Assembly (NCBI RefSeq): GCF_010233585.1
Contig: NZ_CP045997.1
Coordinates: 1,165,244 to 1,229,243 of the forward strand
Reading direction: 5' to 3'
DNA length: 64,000 bases
Origin: Spirosoma endbachense
Lineage (GTDB): Bacteria; Bacteroidota; Bacteroidia; Cytophagales; Spirosomataceae
In this document: in pieces, positions 1 through 7,617 of the stretch
How positions within the stretch are numbered: position 1 is the first letter of the stretch
How the letters are laid out: every line of letters starts with the position of its first letter
Position numbers and translations under genes: made by a program
Notes under the pieces: generated by a model
The model's database searches: none
Told to the model about the DNA's origin: nothing
What the model saw: the letters and a program-made list of their open reading frames with translations, nothing else

Positions 1-70
1 AAATTTTTGTCGGAGAAAATTCGGAAATGTTTGTCCGTTTTGGACCATTCGGAAGTGACCTAGGAAAGTA

Positions 71-106
71 AAAACCCGCATAGAAGGGCGCTATGCGGGT
101 TTTTTG
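71..106 (-). terminator. Rho-independent terminator after tRNA-Asp
   Basis: AAAACCCGCATA and TATGCGGGTTTTT form a 12-bp stem around a short GAAGGGCGC loop. Both sides are A/T-flanked, so it can terminate in either direction. It lies 10 bases beyond the 3' end of the minus-strand tRNA gene and most likely ends that transcript. Confidence 0.75.
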
Positions 107-115
107 ACTGTTGGG

Positions 116-189
116 CGGTCCGGACGGGGCTCGAACCCGCGACCCCCTGCGTGACAGGCAGGTATTCTAACCAACTGAACTACCGAACC
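116..189 (-). tRNA. tRNA-Asp (anticodon GTC)
   Basis: The minus strand folds as a standard cloverleaf. The acceptor stem is GGTTCGG with CCGGACC, with one G-T pair, followed by discriminator G. The anticodon stem CCTGC/GCAGG encloses the loop CTGTCAC, giving anticodon GTC (complement of 153-155), which reads Asp codons. A T-loop GGTTCGAGCCC-type segment is present. The 3' CCA is not encoded. The length of 74 nt without CCA is normal, and the terminator lies just downstream. Confidence 0.95.
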
Positions 190-447
190 ATTTTTGATTT
201 CTCGGTCAACGCTGCCGTTTTCCTTAATCGTGGCACAAAAGTAGACGCTTTTGATGGTATGTACAAGAGGTGGATCAAAAAAAAATGAGATCCATGGTTG
301 ATCCGTACGGACATCCCTTGGAAATCAGCCCGTTTACCACAAAAAAAAATAATGCCGGCCTGTACTTCTAATTATTTAACATGCCGTTTTAGGTTTTGCT
401 AACCGCACCTGCTATCTTTCTACTAGAAACCGTTCTTCTCCAATACG

Positions 448-996
448 ATGCTTACATCGGAATCATACTCAGAATTGGTGAATAAGGTATATAACCGATC
501 TCGACAGGAGGGAAATCGGTCGTATCCTGTTGCCTGTTTCGAAATCTTTATGCTTGAACAGGCACAACAGCGGGCTAGTCGTAAAGAAGTTCAACTGTTT
601 CGGCAACTTGGAGAGATATTTGACTGGAATATGCCTCGACGACAACGGAATACGTATGTCAAAAAACTGCAATCTGGTTTTACACTCGTACTAACCGATC
701 TTTCCAAGACGATTCTTTGGACAAGCCGCAATTTTTTGACGATGACCGGATACTCACACGCGGAAGCAGTGGGAAAGACGCCCAGAATTTTACAGGGCCC
801 CGAAACAGACCCTGCCACGTTGTTGCGCGTACATGAATCACTCAAGCGGGCAGACTCCGTAAAAGCCGATCTTTTGAACTATCGCAAGGATGGCGAATCC
901 TATATATGCCGGGTGGAAATCGATCCACTCTACGATAGCCACGGTGAATTGACACACTTTCTGGCCGTTGAGAGTGAAGTGAAAGAAAGTTTATAG
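448..996 (+). CDS. Stand-alone PAS-domain protein, LOV-like but without the photoactive Cys
   Basis: A 182-aa soluble protein. The N-terminal ~75 residues are an uncharacterised, mostly helical region. Residues ~75-180 form one PAS domain (FTLVLTDLSKTILWTSRNF, then MTGYSHAEAVGKTPRILQG, then a PAC-like tail, ILQGPETDP through YDSHGELTHFLAVESEV). The GKTPRILQG motif aligns with the flavin-binding GxNCRFLQ motif of LOV domains, but the adduct-forming Cys is replaced by Pro, so LOV photochemistry is not expected. No kinase, GGDEF or HTH output domain follows. Such short PAS proteins act as ligand or redox sensors through partner proteins; the partner is not visible here. It is apparently monocistronic. 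Confidence 0.8.
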   Translation: MLTSESYSELVNKVYNRSRQEGNRSYPVACFEIFMLEQAQQRASRKEVQLFRQLGEIFDWNMPRRQRNTYVKKLQSGFTLVLTDLSKTILWTSRNFLTMTGYSHAEAVGKTPRILQGPETDPATLLRVHESLKRADSVKADLLNYRKDGESYICRVEIDPLYDSHGELTHFLAVESEVKESL

Positions 997-1315
997 CCAT
1001 CTGCCCCCGGTTTAATCACCAATAGTCTCTCACGATTACCTATTTGCCAAATAGATTAATAATCATTTGTTTGTTCGCTGATCGGGTGTGACCGTATAAA
1101 TGTCGGTTGCGCGTAGTGGTTTTATCTGGATTGCTGATGGACCAGGGTCAATAGTGCCGGACTGAAAATCAGGGATGATTTGCCAATCTGTCTGGTGGTT
1201 TTTTTGTGCAGGCAAACCAGCTTGTTCTATATAATTACGCCGTTTACGAAGCTTTCTGTATTTTCGTAAACCTTTGGTCGCCGATTTGCAGTTATATCCT
1301 CACACGACACTGCAT
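997..1315. other. Intergenic region with a small inverted repeat
   Basis: About 320 bases without a convincing gene. The only structure seen is a 9-bp inverted repeat (1242-1250 and 1263-1271, GTTTACGAA/TTCGTAAAC) with a 12-base spacer. It ends ~45 bases upstream of the alpha/beta hydrolase start and could be an operator or a leader hairpin. No convincing TAnnTTTG promoter was found. Confidence 0.4.
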
Positions 1316-2299
1316 ATGAAACGGTTTTTGCTTGTACTTCGATGGAGCCTATTGGCTATCCTGGTTCTCGCTCTTGGAACATTATTAGCGGCCTGGTTTA
1401 TAGATTTTCGGCAAACTGATCAGGAGTTAGCCGATGAATTCAAAGGGCAACGCGTACGGCCTACGGTGCACCATTACCGGATAAAAGACGGTAACAATCA
1501 ACCCCGGACCATCCGATTCATGGAAACACCTGCCCTTTCGGGTGATTCGGCCCTTCCGGTGGTCCTGTTTGTGCATGGTGCGCCCAGTTCACTTTCCTTT
1601 TTCAATGAATTTTTCAAGGATACGGCCTTATTGAACCGCGCTCAATTGGTGGCTGTTGATCGGCCCGGCTATGGCTACTCCGATTTCGGGCGTGTAGAGA
1701 CATCGGTTGTGCGGCAGGCTCAGTTTTTACAGCCGCTCATTAATCGATATAAGAATGCACCTTACTTGATGGTGGTTGGGTCGTCGTATGGAGGGTCTGT
1801 ATCGGCGCGGTTGGCCATGAATAACCCCGAAGAAGTTAATCATGTGGTATTTGTGTCGTCGGCGCTGGGGCCTGGGCTGGAGCGGACCTATCCGATAAGC
1901 CATTGGGTGGATACACCGTTGCTGCGTTGGGGTATTCCAACATTGTTGCGTCTGGCTAATGACGAAAAATTAGCCCATAGGAAGGCATTAGAAGCAATTT
2001 TGCCCGATTGGCCTAAAATCAGGGCGAAAATCACGATGCTTCACGGTCAGCGCGACGAATTGGTTTATCCGACTAATGTATCATTTGCGCAACAACACCT
2101 CATTAATGCTCGGGTTAAGCAGTTTTTGTTGCCTGAAAATCGCCACGACATCGTATTTAATAAGCGTGAGTATATGACCGACATTCTGCTCGACATTCTG
2201 ACTCAACGTATAAATAAAGCAGTGGGGAAGCCTAAGCAGATGGCAATAAAAGGAGAAAAATCGACCAAAGGCCTTTATTCATCAGTACTTATTCATTAG
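1316..2299 (+). CDS. Alpha/beta hydrolase, N-terminally membrane-anchored
   Basis: 327 aa from the ATG at 1316. An upstream in-frame TTG at 1274 would add 14 residues with no signal-like character, so the ATG followed by a hydrophobic stretch (MKRFLLVLRWSLLAILVLAL) is preferred. That stretch is a signal anchor, placing the enzyme in the periplasm or on the membrane. Family marks are the oxyanion-loop segment LFVHGAPSS, the nucleophile elbow VVGSSYGGS (Ser), a probable acid in LHGQRDELVYP and the catalytic His in LPENRHDIVFN. The substrate is unknown; the family includes lipases, esterases and C-C hydrolases. The gene overlaps the convergent VOC gene by 4 bases at the stop codons. Confidence 0.85.
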   Translation: MKRFLLVLRWSLLAILVLALGTLLAAWFIDFRQTDQELADEFKGQRVRPTVHHYRIKDGNNQPRTIRFMETPALSGDSALPVVLFVHGAPSSLSFFNEFFKDTALLNRAQLVAVDRPGYGYSDFGRVETSVVRQAQFLQPLINRYKNAPYLMVVGSSYGGSVSARLAMNNPEEVNHVVFVSSALGPGLERTYPISHWVDTPLLRWGIPTLLRLANDEKLAHRKALEAILPDWPKIRAKITMLHGQRDELVYPTNVSFAQQHLINARVKQFLLPENRHDIVFNKREYMTDILLDILTQRINKAVGKPKQMAIKGEKSTKGLYSSVLIH

Positions 2300-2688
2300 G
2301 CTGTTATTTCAATCCGATTTAATTCCGGGTCAAATACGACGCTTTCGTAATAGCCGTCGCCAGTTCGACGGGGTTCGCCTACTATCGAGTAACCATCAGC
2401 TCGTAATCGTTCGGTCAATGCATCGACGGCTGTTTCGCTACCGACGGATATGGCAAAATGGGTGAGGCCCGTAAATTGGACAAATGCATCATTCAGCGTC
2501 TCCGGAATACCGGGCATCTGCATGATCTCCAGTCGCGAGCCACCCGCCGGAAATGTCAGAAAATAAGACGAAAACCCTTTCGTTACATTGCTGTATTTTT
2601 CATTGGAAACGACGCCAAAATACATTTCATAAAAGTGCCGCATCTGCTCCAGATTACGAACCCAAATTGCCAGGTGTTCTATGTGCAT
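2296..2688 (-). CDS. VOC-superfamily protein (glyoxalase/dioxygenase fold)
   Basis: A 130-aa protein with two beta-alpha-beta-beta-beta modules. The four metal-ligand positions of the superfamily look intact: His5 (IEHLAIWV), Glu in SRLEIMQ, His in GLTHFAISV and Glu in NRIEITA near the C-terminus. The NRIEI ending is typical of glyoxalase-I-like members. Possible roles are glyoxalase, fosfomycin/bleomycin resistance-like or epimerase; the sequence does not discriminate. It is tail-to-tail with the alpha/beta hydrolase and head-to-head with the GNAT gene at 2761, leaving about 70 bases for divergent promoters. Confidence 0.85.
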   Translation of the reverse strand: MHIEHLAIWVRNLEQMRHFYEMYFGVVSNEKYSNVTKGFSSYFLTFPAGGSRLEIMQMPGIPETLNDAFVQFTGLTHFAISVGSETAVDALTERLRADGYSIVGEPRRTGDGYYESVVFDPELNRIEITA

Positions 2689-2760
2689 GGAGCAAAGATG
2701 AACGATTTTCCTGAATCACCCAATAAGTGTCTCAAGCTACTTAGGCTACGAAAATAGGGA

Positions 2761-3219
2761 ATGGAAGTAACGTATCGATTAGCTACTGAGTATGATCTGG
2801 TAGAAATTGTCAGGATGCTCTCCGATGATAAATTAGGCGCATTACGGGAGAATTTTCAAGTGCCATTGCCCGATGCGTATCAGAAGGCATTTAACATTAT
2901 TGCCGCTGATCCGCATCAGGAGCTAACTGTGGTTGAGGTCAACACCGAAATTGTCGCCACCTTTCAATTGAGTTTCATTCAGTACCTGACCTATCAGGGC
3001 CGTATAAGAGCACAGATTGAAGCCGTTCGGGTGAAATCGAACTACCGCGGAAAGGGAATCGGGAAGGAGATTTTTCAGTATGCCATTCAACGGGCCAGGT
3101 CGAAAGGCGCTCATCTGCTTCAGCTAACTACCGATAAAAAGCGCCCGGAAGCCAAACGGTTTTACGAATCACTGGGGTTTATTGACTCGCATGAGGGAAT
3201 GAAACTTCATTTGACGTAA
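2761..3219 (+). CDS. GNAT-family N-acetyltransferase
   Basis: A 152-aa single-domain acetyltransferase. The acetyl-CoA pyrophosphate-binding loop is VKSNYRGKGIGKEIFQYAI (R-x-x-G-x-G/A type), preceded by the beta-4 strand QIEAVRV and followed by LLQLTTDKKRPEAKRFYESLGF, the usual motif B with its Tyr. The start at the ATG is supported by immediate family-like sequence (MEVTYRLATEYDLVEIVRML). The substrate is not predictable; candidates include small amines, amino acids and antibiotics. The gene is monocistronic and is followed by a palindromic repeat. Confidence 0.88.
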   Translation: MEVTYRLATEYDLVEIVRMLSDDKLGALRENFQVPLPDAYQKAFNIIAADPHQELTVVEVNTEIVATFQLSFIQYLTYQGRIRAQIEAVRVKSNYRGKGIGKEIFQYAIQRARSKGAHLLQLTTDKKRPEAKRFYESLGFIDSHEGMKLHLT

Positions 3220-3248
3220 AAAGATAGCCTCATTTCTGTACTACCATA

Positions 3249-3348
3249 GGGCTTTCGTTCAGAAGCGTGTCACCGCACGGCGGACCGTGGTTTGTTTGCT
3301 CATCAGTAGTAACCGTGGCACGCATCACACGCTTCACCGCGAAAGTCT
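3249..3348. repeat. Palindromic intergenic repeat, copy 1
   Basis: The outer arms GGGCTTTCG (3249-3257) and CGAAAGTCT (3340-3348) are nearly complementary. The inner arms GAAGCGTGT (3262-3270) and ACACGCTTC (3327-3335) are exactly complementary. The centre contains two CCGTGG-type motifs. It shares its ends, central motifs and overall size with the cleaner palindrome at 30001-30078, so the two are probably members of one dispersed REP/MITE-like family. This copy separates the GNAT gene from the A+T-rich AraC/PRODH pair and could also act as a terminator. Confidence 0.65.
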
Positions 3349-3351
3349 ATA

Positions 3352-4245
3352 TCAATTTGAATACAGATTGCCTTTGCTTTTGTATTCCCTTATGTAATCT
3401 CTTGGCGACATGCCTGTGGTTTTTCGGAAAACCCGATTGAAATTAGTTGCACTATTAAAGCCCGTTGAATAGGCTATGGTAGATATGCCATCATGATTAC
3501 TGTTAATGATCTTTTTACAGGCCTCGCTGATACGTATTTCGTTCAGGAAAGAATTGTATGTTTTTCTGGTATGTTTTTTGAAATATTTGCAGAAGGCATG
3601 CGGTGTTATATGAGCTATTTCTGCAATTTTATTTAGCGTAATATTTTCCGCATAATGTTCCAGTGTATATTGAAAAACCTCATTCATCCTGACTCCTTCT
3701 CCTTCAGGAAAATAATTGTTGGATAACCCGGAATCCAATGACTTCCAGCCGCGTACTTCTTTTGAAAAATAATCGAATAAATTGATCAGCGTAAGTAAGC
3801 GTTCCAGATTGGATCTGGTTGTCAATCTATTAATTATTTTACCAACATAATTGACATGTTCAGATGGAAGCTGGAACCCGTTTTGCGTCGTGTTTAGAAA
3901 GCTACTGATTGATTCCATCTCCGGAAGACTGAAAAACTCAACTGGAATTCGATCCTGATCAAAATAGATATGAATGGCATGCGCATTTATTTTATCAGGG
4001 TTTGCAAAATGAGATGGATCAGATTTGAAGATATGGGGTTGATTTGCTCCAAGAATATAAATATCACCTGGCTTAAATGCCTGACTATAATTGCCAGCCA
4101 TAAGAGTGCCTTCACCACGAATAATCATGGTGATCTGTAATTGTTTATGGCGATGATAGTAATTATAAAAATTAGGCAGGATGTCTTCATCCACTACTAC
4201 CGAATCCTCTTTAGGAACCGGGGGTGTAAAGTCCAACACTTTCAT
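3352..4245 (-). CDS. AraC-family transcriptional regulator with cupin sensor domain
   Basis: 297 aa. Residues ~30-130 form a cupin-type beta-barrel ligand domain (YYHRHKQLQITMIIRGEG, then FKPGDIYILGANQPHIF). Residues ~190-290 form the twin helix-turn-helix DNA-binding domain (ITLNKIAEIAHITPHAFCKYFKKHT and GISTIAYSTGFNSATNFNRVFRKTTGMSP). Both recognition helices and the conserved GFxxxxxFxRxFxxxxGxSPxxYR signature are present. It is divergently oriented from proline dehydrogenase across ~435 bases, suggesting but not proving that it controls that gene. The gene is clearly more A+T-rich than most of the window. Confidence 0.9.
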   Translation of the reverse strand: MKVLDFTPPVPKEDSVVVDEDILPNFYNYYHRHKQLQITMIIRGEGTLMAGNYSQAFKPGDIYILGANQPHIFKSDPSHFANPDKINAHAIHIYFDQDRIPVEFFSLPEMESISSFLNTTQNGFQLPSEHVNYVGKIINRLTTRSNLERLLTLINLFDYFSKEVRGWKSLDSGLSNNYFPEGEGVRMNEVFQYTLEHYAENITLNKIAEIAHITPHAFCKYFKKHTRKTYNSFLNEIRISEACKKIINSNHDGISTIAYSTGFNSATNFNRVFRKTTGMSPRDYIREYKSKGNLYSN

Positions 4246-4681
4246 AAATAGAGGAGTAAATATTATTTTTCAACAACTAAATTATATTATTCACAGCTCG
4301 ACGCGTTTGCTGGTAAATAACTCATTAACCAATACTTATCCTGGCAAGTACAGCCCGCAAGATAATACTATGAATTTTATTGGCTGAACCAAAGTGGCAG
4401 AAAAATAATGGTAATTTTTTGTCATCTATCAGAAAAAATGTATTACATAAGTATTAGTACTTAGTATTTTTACAGAACTTGCTTTTGTGGCAGGTATTTA
4501 TTTTCAAATATATTGTCACCACAATGAAATATAGGTTTCTTTTGACGATATGCCATTCTGACTATGCTTTTGATGCTTTGTTTGCCGTTTTTATGAATAG
4601 GCAATAATTATCCATGTTTAATCGAAAATTGCCGATGCATTTATTGCATTAATTCTATCAATAGCTTTGAAGAAAAATGGT
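4246..4681. promoter_or_regulatory. Divergent A+T-rich control region between araC-type and PRODH genes
   Basis: About 435 bases without a credible gene between two divergent starts, so both promoters should lie here. An inverted repeat AAGTA-TTAG-TACTT (4449-4462) sits in an A/T-rich stretch and is a candidate operator. TATATTTG on the minus strand (4505-4512) and TAGCTTTG on the plus strand (4662-4669) match the Bacteroidota -7 element TAnnTTTG, but neither has a TTG at the expected ~19-base spacing. Confidence 0.4.
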
Positions 4682-5896
4682 ATGAATTTACAAGCAAAAA
4701 TTTATTTTGACGATACTGAGCAGGCTTTTATTTATAAGTCGAATGCCCAGCTAAAAAAAACATATCGACTGTTTCAATTAATGAACCAGTCCTGGTTAGT
4801 GAAGGTAGGGACAAGATTAACATTACTTGCCGTTAACTGGAAATTACCAATTAATGGCCTGCTTCGATCAACAATATTTGAACAATTTGTGGGCGGAGAG
4901 ACCCTTGAGCAAACCTCGGTTATTGTCAACGACTTAAAGAAATATGGCATCAGCCTTATCCTGGATTATGGTGCTGAAGGAAAAGAAAGTGAAAAGGATT
5001 TTGAGGAAGCTAAAAATGAATTTATTCGGGTAATTAATCATGCCTCAAGCCTTGATAATATTAATTTTATTAGCATCAAATTAACGGCACTCGCCCGCTT
5101 TTCACTCCTTGAGAAATTAAACCAGTTTTCTGCGAGTTCAGCTGCCGGTTTTTCGATCGATACAAAACAACTGAACCCGGAAGAAGAGCAGGAATGGGCA
5201 AATGTTGTGCGTCGGGTTGAAGAAATTTGTGAGCTTGCTATTGAAAAAAAAGTTGGGATTCTGATTGATGCTGAAGAGTCGTGGATACAGTATACGATTG
5301 ATGCGCTTACCATGCAGGTTATGGAGCGATACAATAAGAAAAAAGCAATTATCTATAATACCATCCAACTTTACCGGCACGACCGGCTTGAATTTTTAAA
5401 ATACTCCCATCAGATAGCCTTAAAAAACAAGTTTATTTTAGGCGCCAAAATTGTTCGGGGCGCTTATATGGAAAAGGAGCGCAAACGGGCGAATGCGTTG
5501 AATGACTCCTCGCCAATTCAACGCGATAAATCGGCCAGCGACCAGGATTTTAATGCAGCCATTTCATACAGTATCCAGCATATTGATACCATCTCGGTTA
5601 TCATTGCGTCTCACAACGAGTACAGTGCTCAATTCGCAGTCCGATTATTGGATGAAGCCAATCTCGCCGTTAATCATCCGCACATTCATTTTTCCCAACT
5701 CTACGGCATGAGCGACAACATTACATTTAACCTGGCCAAGATTGGCTGTAATGTGAGTAAATACCTGCCGTATGGCCCGATTGACGATGTAATTCCGTAT
5801 TTGATGAGACGCGCACAAGAAAACAGCTCCGTTGCTGGACAAACCAGCAGGGAGCTGTTTTTAATTGAGAAGGAAATAAAGAGGAGAGGTATTTAA
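4682..5896 (+). CDS. Proline dehydrogenase (monofunctional, FAD-dependent)
   Basis: 404 aa from the ATG at 4682; a TTG at 4667 is an alternative start. It oxidises L-proline to pyrroline-5-carboxylate, passing electrons to quinone. PRODH barrel landmarks in order: LILDYGAEGKES, FISIKLTAL, a long middle helix region, KIVRGAYMEKERKRA, IASHNE, QLYGMSDNIT and the C-terminal substrate/FAD motif KYLPYGPIDDVIPYLMRRAQEN with its Arg pair. There is no P5C dehydrogenase domain, so this is the single-domain form, and no rocA/putA partner is in the window. Its codons are A/T-biased like the neighbouring AraC gene. A hairpin follows the stop. Confidence 0.93.
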   Translation: MNLQAKIYFDDTEQAFIYKSNAQLKKTYRLFQLMNQSWLVKVGTRLTLLAVNWKLPINGLLRSTIFEQFVGGETLEQTSVIVNDLKKYGISLILDYGAEGKESEKDFEEAKNEFIRVINHASSLDNINFISIKLTALARFSLLEKLNQFSASSAAGFSIDTKQLNPEEEQEWANVVRRVEEICELAIEKKVGILIDAEESWIQYTIDALTMQVMERYNKKKAIIYNTIQLYRHDRLEFLKYSHQIALKNKFILGAKIVRGAYMEKERKRANALNDSSPIQRDKSASDQDFNAAISYSIQHIDTISVIIASHNEYSAQFAVRLLDEANLAVNHPHIHFSQLYGMSDNITFNLAKIGCNVSKYLPYGPIDDVIPYLMRRAQENSSVAGQTSRELFLIEKEIKRRGI

Positions 5897-5921
5897 GTGT
5901 TTTCAGGTTGTAGCTTTCAGG

Positions 5922-5970
5922 TTCTGGTTGGCTGACACGGCACTAAGAATAATGCGTCAGCCAACCAGAA
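5922..5970. terminator. Perfect 15-bp hairpin between convergent genes
   Basis: TTCTGGTTGGCTGAC (5922-5936) and GTCAGCCAACCAGAA (5956-5970) are exact complements with a 19-base loop. The hairpin sits between the PRODH stop (5896) and the stop of the minus-strand S10 gene (5976), so it probably ends both transcripts. There is no strong U-tract on either side, which argues for a Rho-assisted or mRNA-stabilising role. Confidence 0.6.
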
Positions 5971-5975
5971 TCCAG

Positions 5976-7562
5976 TTAATACTTCGCTGGTTGATTGGGT
6001 TTTGGAGTCGATTTTTTGATGAAATCACGCAGGTCATCATTCGACTTGACAAGGTCTTCCTGACGCAGATACATCATGTGACCGCTGCGATACCCTTTCC
6101 AGTCCATTCTGCTTTTAAGCTTTCCACTTGGGTCCATTTGCCACATGTTGTACTGAGCGCCGAAATAATCGCAGGCACCGTCATAATAACCTGATTGTAC
6201 CAGCAGATGCAGATAGGGGTTCTGAGCCATGGCCTGACGAAGGTTTTCGCCGGTTCGGTCCGTATTTTCGGCCGTGCGTGCCCACGGATGAACAGGCCCA
6301 AACATGTAGTATTTCAGGTCTGTTTTGTAGTTCAGGAACTCCCTGAAATAATAGTTAATGGGAGCCGCAAACGAGTGAAGCCACGACGTAAGTTCTGGTG
6401 AATAATCGGGCCGTTCACCAGCATCTTCCCGGTCGATACCCAGGTACCGCGAATCTAAACGGCCAATCGTTTGACCTTTATCCCGCAGGAGTTCTTTCCA
6501 AAAGAAAGAAGTTGGAACCATCAGATTATGCTCCAGAATTACTTTCTCGGATAAACCCGAGTAGCGGGCTACCTTCGCTGCAATCTGTTTTTTCTTATCC
6601 GCTTCCAGGAAACCACCTTTGGCCAGGGCCGGAATAAATTCATTGATGGTAAACTGCTCCACTTCAGGCAACATGGCCGTCAGGTCTTTTTGCTGAAGAT
6701 CGGTTGGGAGCGCTTTGTGAAACCAGGCCGTTGCTGAGTAATAAGGCAATAGGTTAGCCGCGCCTACAGGCCCTTCCCGGTTGATACCCAGATCGGTAGG
6801 CGAGACCAGAATGACTCCATTGAGGTACATCCAGTTGGCGTTCTGCAACTCCAGAGCCAGGCCCGATACGCGGGTGGTTCCATAGCTTTCGCCAATGAGG
6901 TATTTGGGCGAAGGCCAGCGGTTTTTGCGACCCACGAACACGTTGAGCCATTCGGCCAGGTACTTGATATCGGCGTTCACACCAAAGAATTTCGACCGGG
7001 GAACGTCTTTGTTAGCCATCCGGGAATAGCCGGTGTTGACGGGATCAATGTAAACAATATCGGCAACGTCGAGAATCGAGTTCGGATTGTCCTTGATCGT
7101 ATAAGGCTGTAATGGATAGCCTTCATTGTCGATATTGAGCAATTTAGGACCCGTATAGGCGAGGTGCATCCAGACCGATGCTGTACCGGGGCCACCATTG
7201 AAGGAAATCACCAATGGGCGGGTTGTCCGGTCTTTTACATCCGACCGCTCGTAATACGTATAAAACACACCAGCAATGGGTTTGCCGTTTTCATCCCAAA
7301 CCGGCTGCGTACCAACGGTAGCCGTATACGGTACGCGCTGTCCTTTGATGGTAACGGCACTGGAGGTTGTAATGGTTGAGTCCATTGGCAATGTAAGGTC
7401 GCCTGGAGCTGGTTTGGCAGCAGGGCCGGAGTTGGGTCTTGCTGCCGGTGCGTCGGCTGGTGGACCTCCCGCTGCTCGTTGACCCTGCCCGCGCTGCCCT
7501 TGCGCAAACGATAACGAACCTGTTGTGAGGCCAATGAGCAATAAAATAGCAATCCGTTTCAT
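5976..7562 (-). CDS. S10-family serine carboxypeptidase-like protein (copy A)
   Basis: 528 aa, exported: signal peptide MKRIAILLLIGLTTGSLSFAQ, then a low-complexity Gly/Ala/Pro/Arg segment (residues ~22-55) absent from copy B. It has an alpha/beta-hydrolase core with FNGGPGTASVWMH (oxyanion-hole NGGPG), nucleophile motif GESYGTT (Ser226), probable Asp in GYYDGACDY and His in RSGHMMYLR. The NGGPG plus GESYG plus GHM set is diagnostic of family S10, which removes C-terminal residues from peptides. It is the last gene of a minus-strand run from SusC, 55 bases after copy B. The sequence is strongly paralogous to copy B, with one patch almost identical in DNA. Confidence 0.88.
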   Translation of the reverse strand: MKRIAILLLIGLTTGSLSFAQGQRGQGQRAAGGPPADAPAARPNSGPAAKPAPGDLTLPMDSTITTSSAVTIKGQRVPYTATVGTQPVWDENGKPIAGVFYTYYERSDVKDRTTRPLVISFNGGPGTASVWMHLAYTGPKLLNIDNEGYPLQPYTIKDNPNSILDVADIVYIDPVNTGYSRMANKDVPRSKFFGVNADIKYLAEWLNVFVGRKNRWPSPKYLIGESYGTTRVSGLALELQNANWMYLNGVILVSPTDLGINREGPVGAANLLPYYSATAWFHKALPTDLQQKDLTAMLPEVEQFTINEFIPALAKGGFLEADKKKQIAAKVARYSGLSEKVILEHNLMVPTSFFWKELLRDKGQTIGRLDSRYLGIDREDAGERPDYSPELTSWLHSFAAPINYYFREFLNYKTDLKYYMFGPVHPWARTAENTDRTGENLRQAMAQNPYLHLLVQSGYYDGACDYFGAQYNMWQMDPSGKLKSRMDWKGYRSGHMMYLRQEDLVKSNDDLRDFIKKSTPKPNQPAKY

Positions 7563-7617
7563 GTAGTAGCGTACTGGTTAAAGAATGAGTGGTAATTGTT
7601 TTGTTGTAAGATGTTAG

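Noticed and set aside
221..235. CGTGGCAC-like string near the tRNA as a third copy of the palindromic repeat
   Set aside because: Only the core motif is shared; no arms or ends are present.
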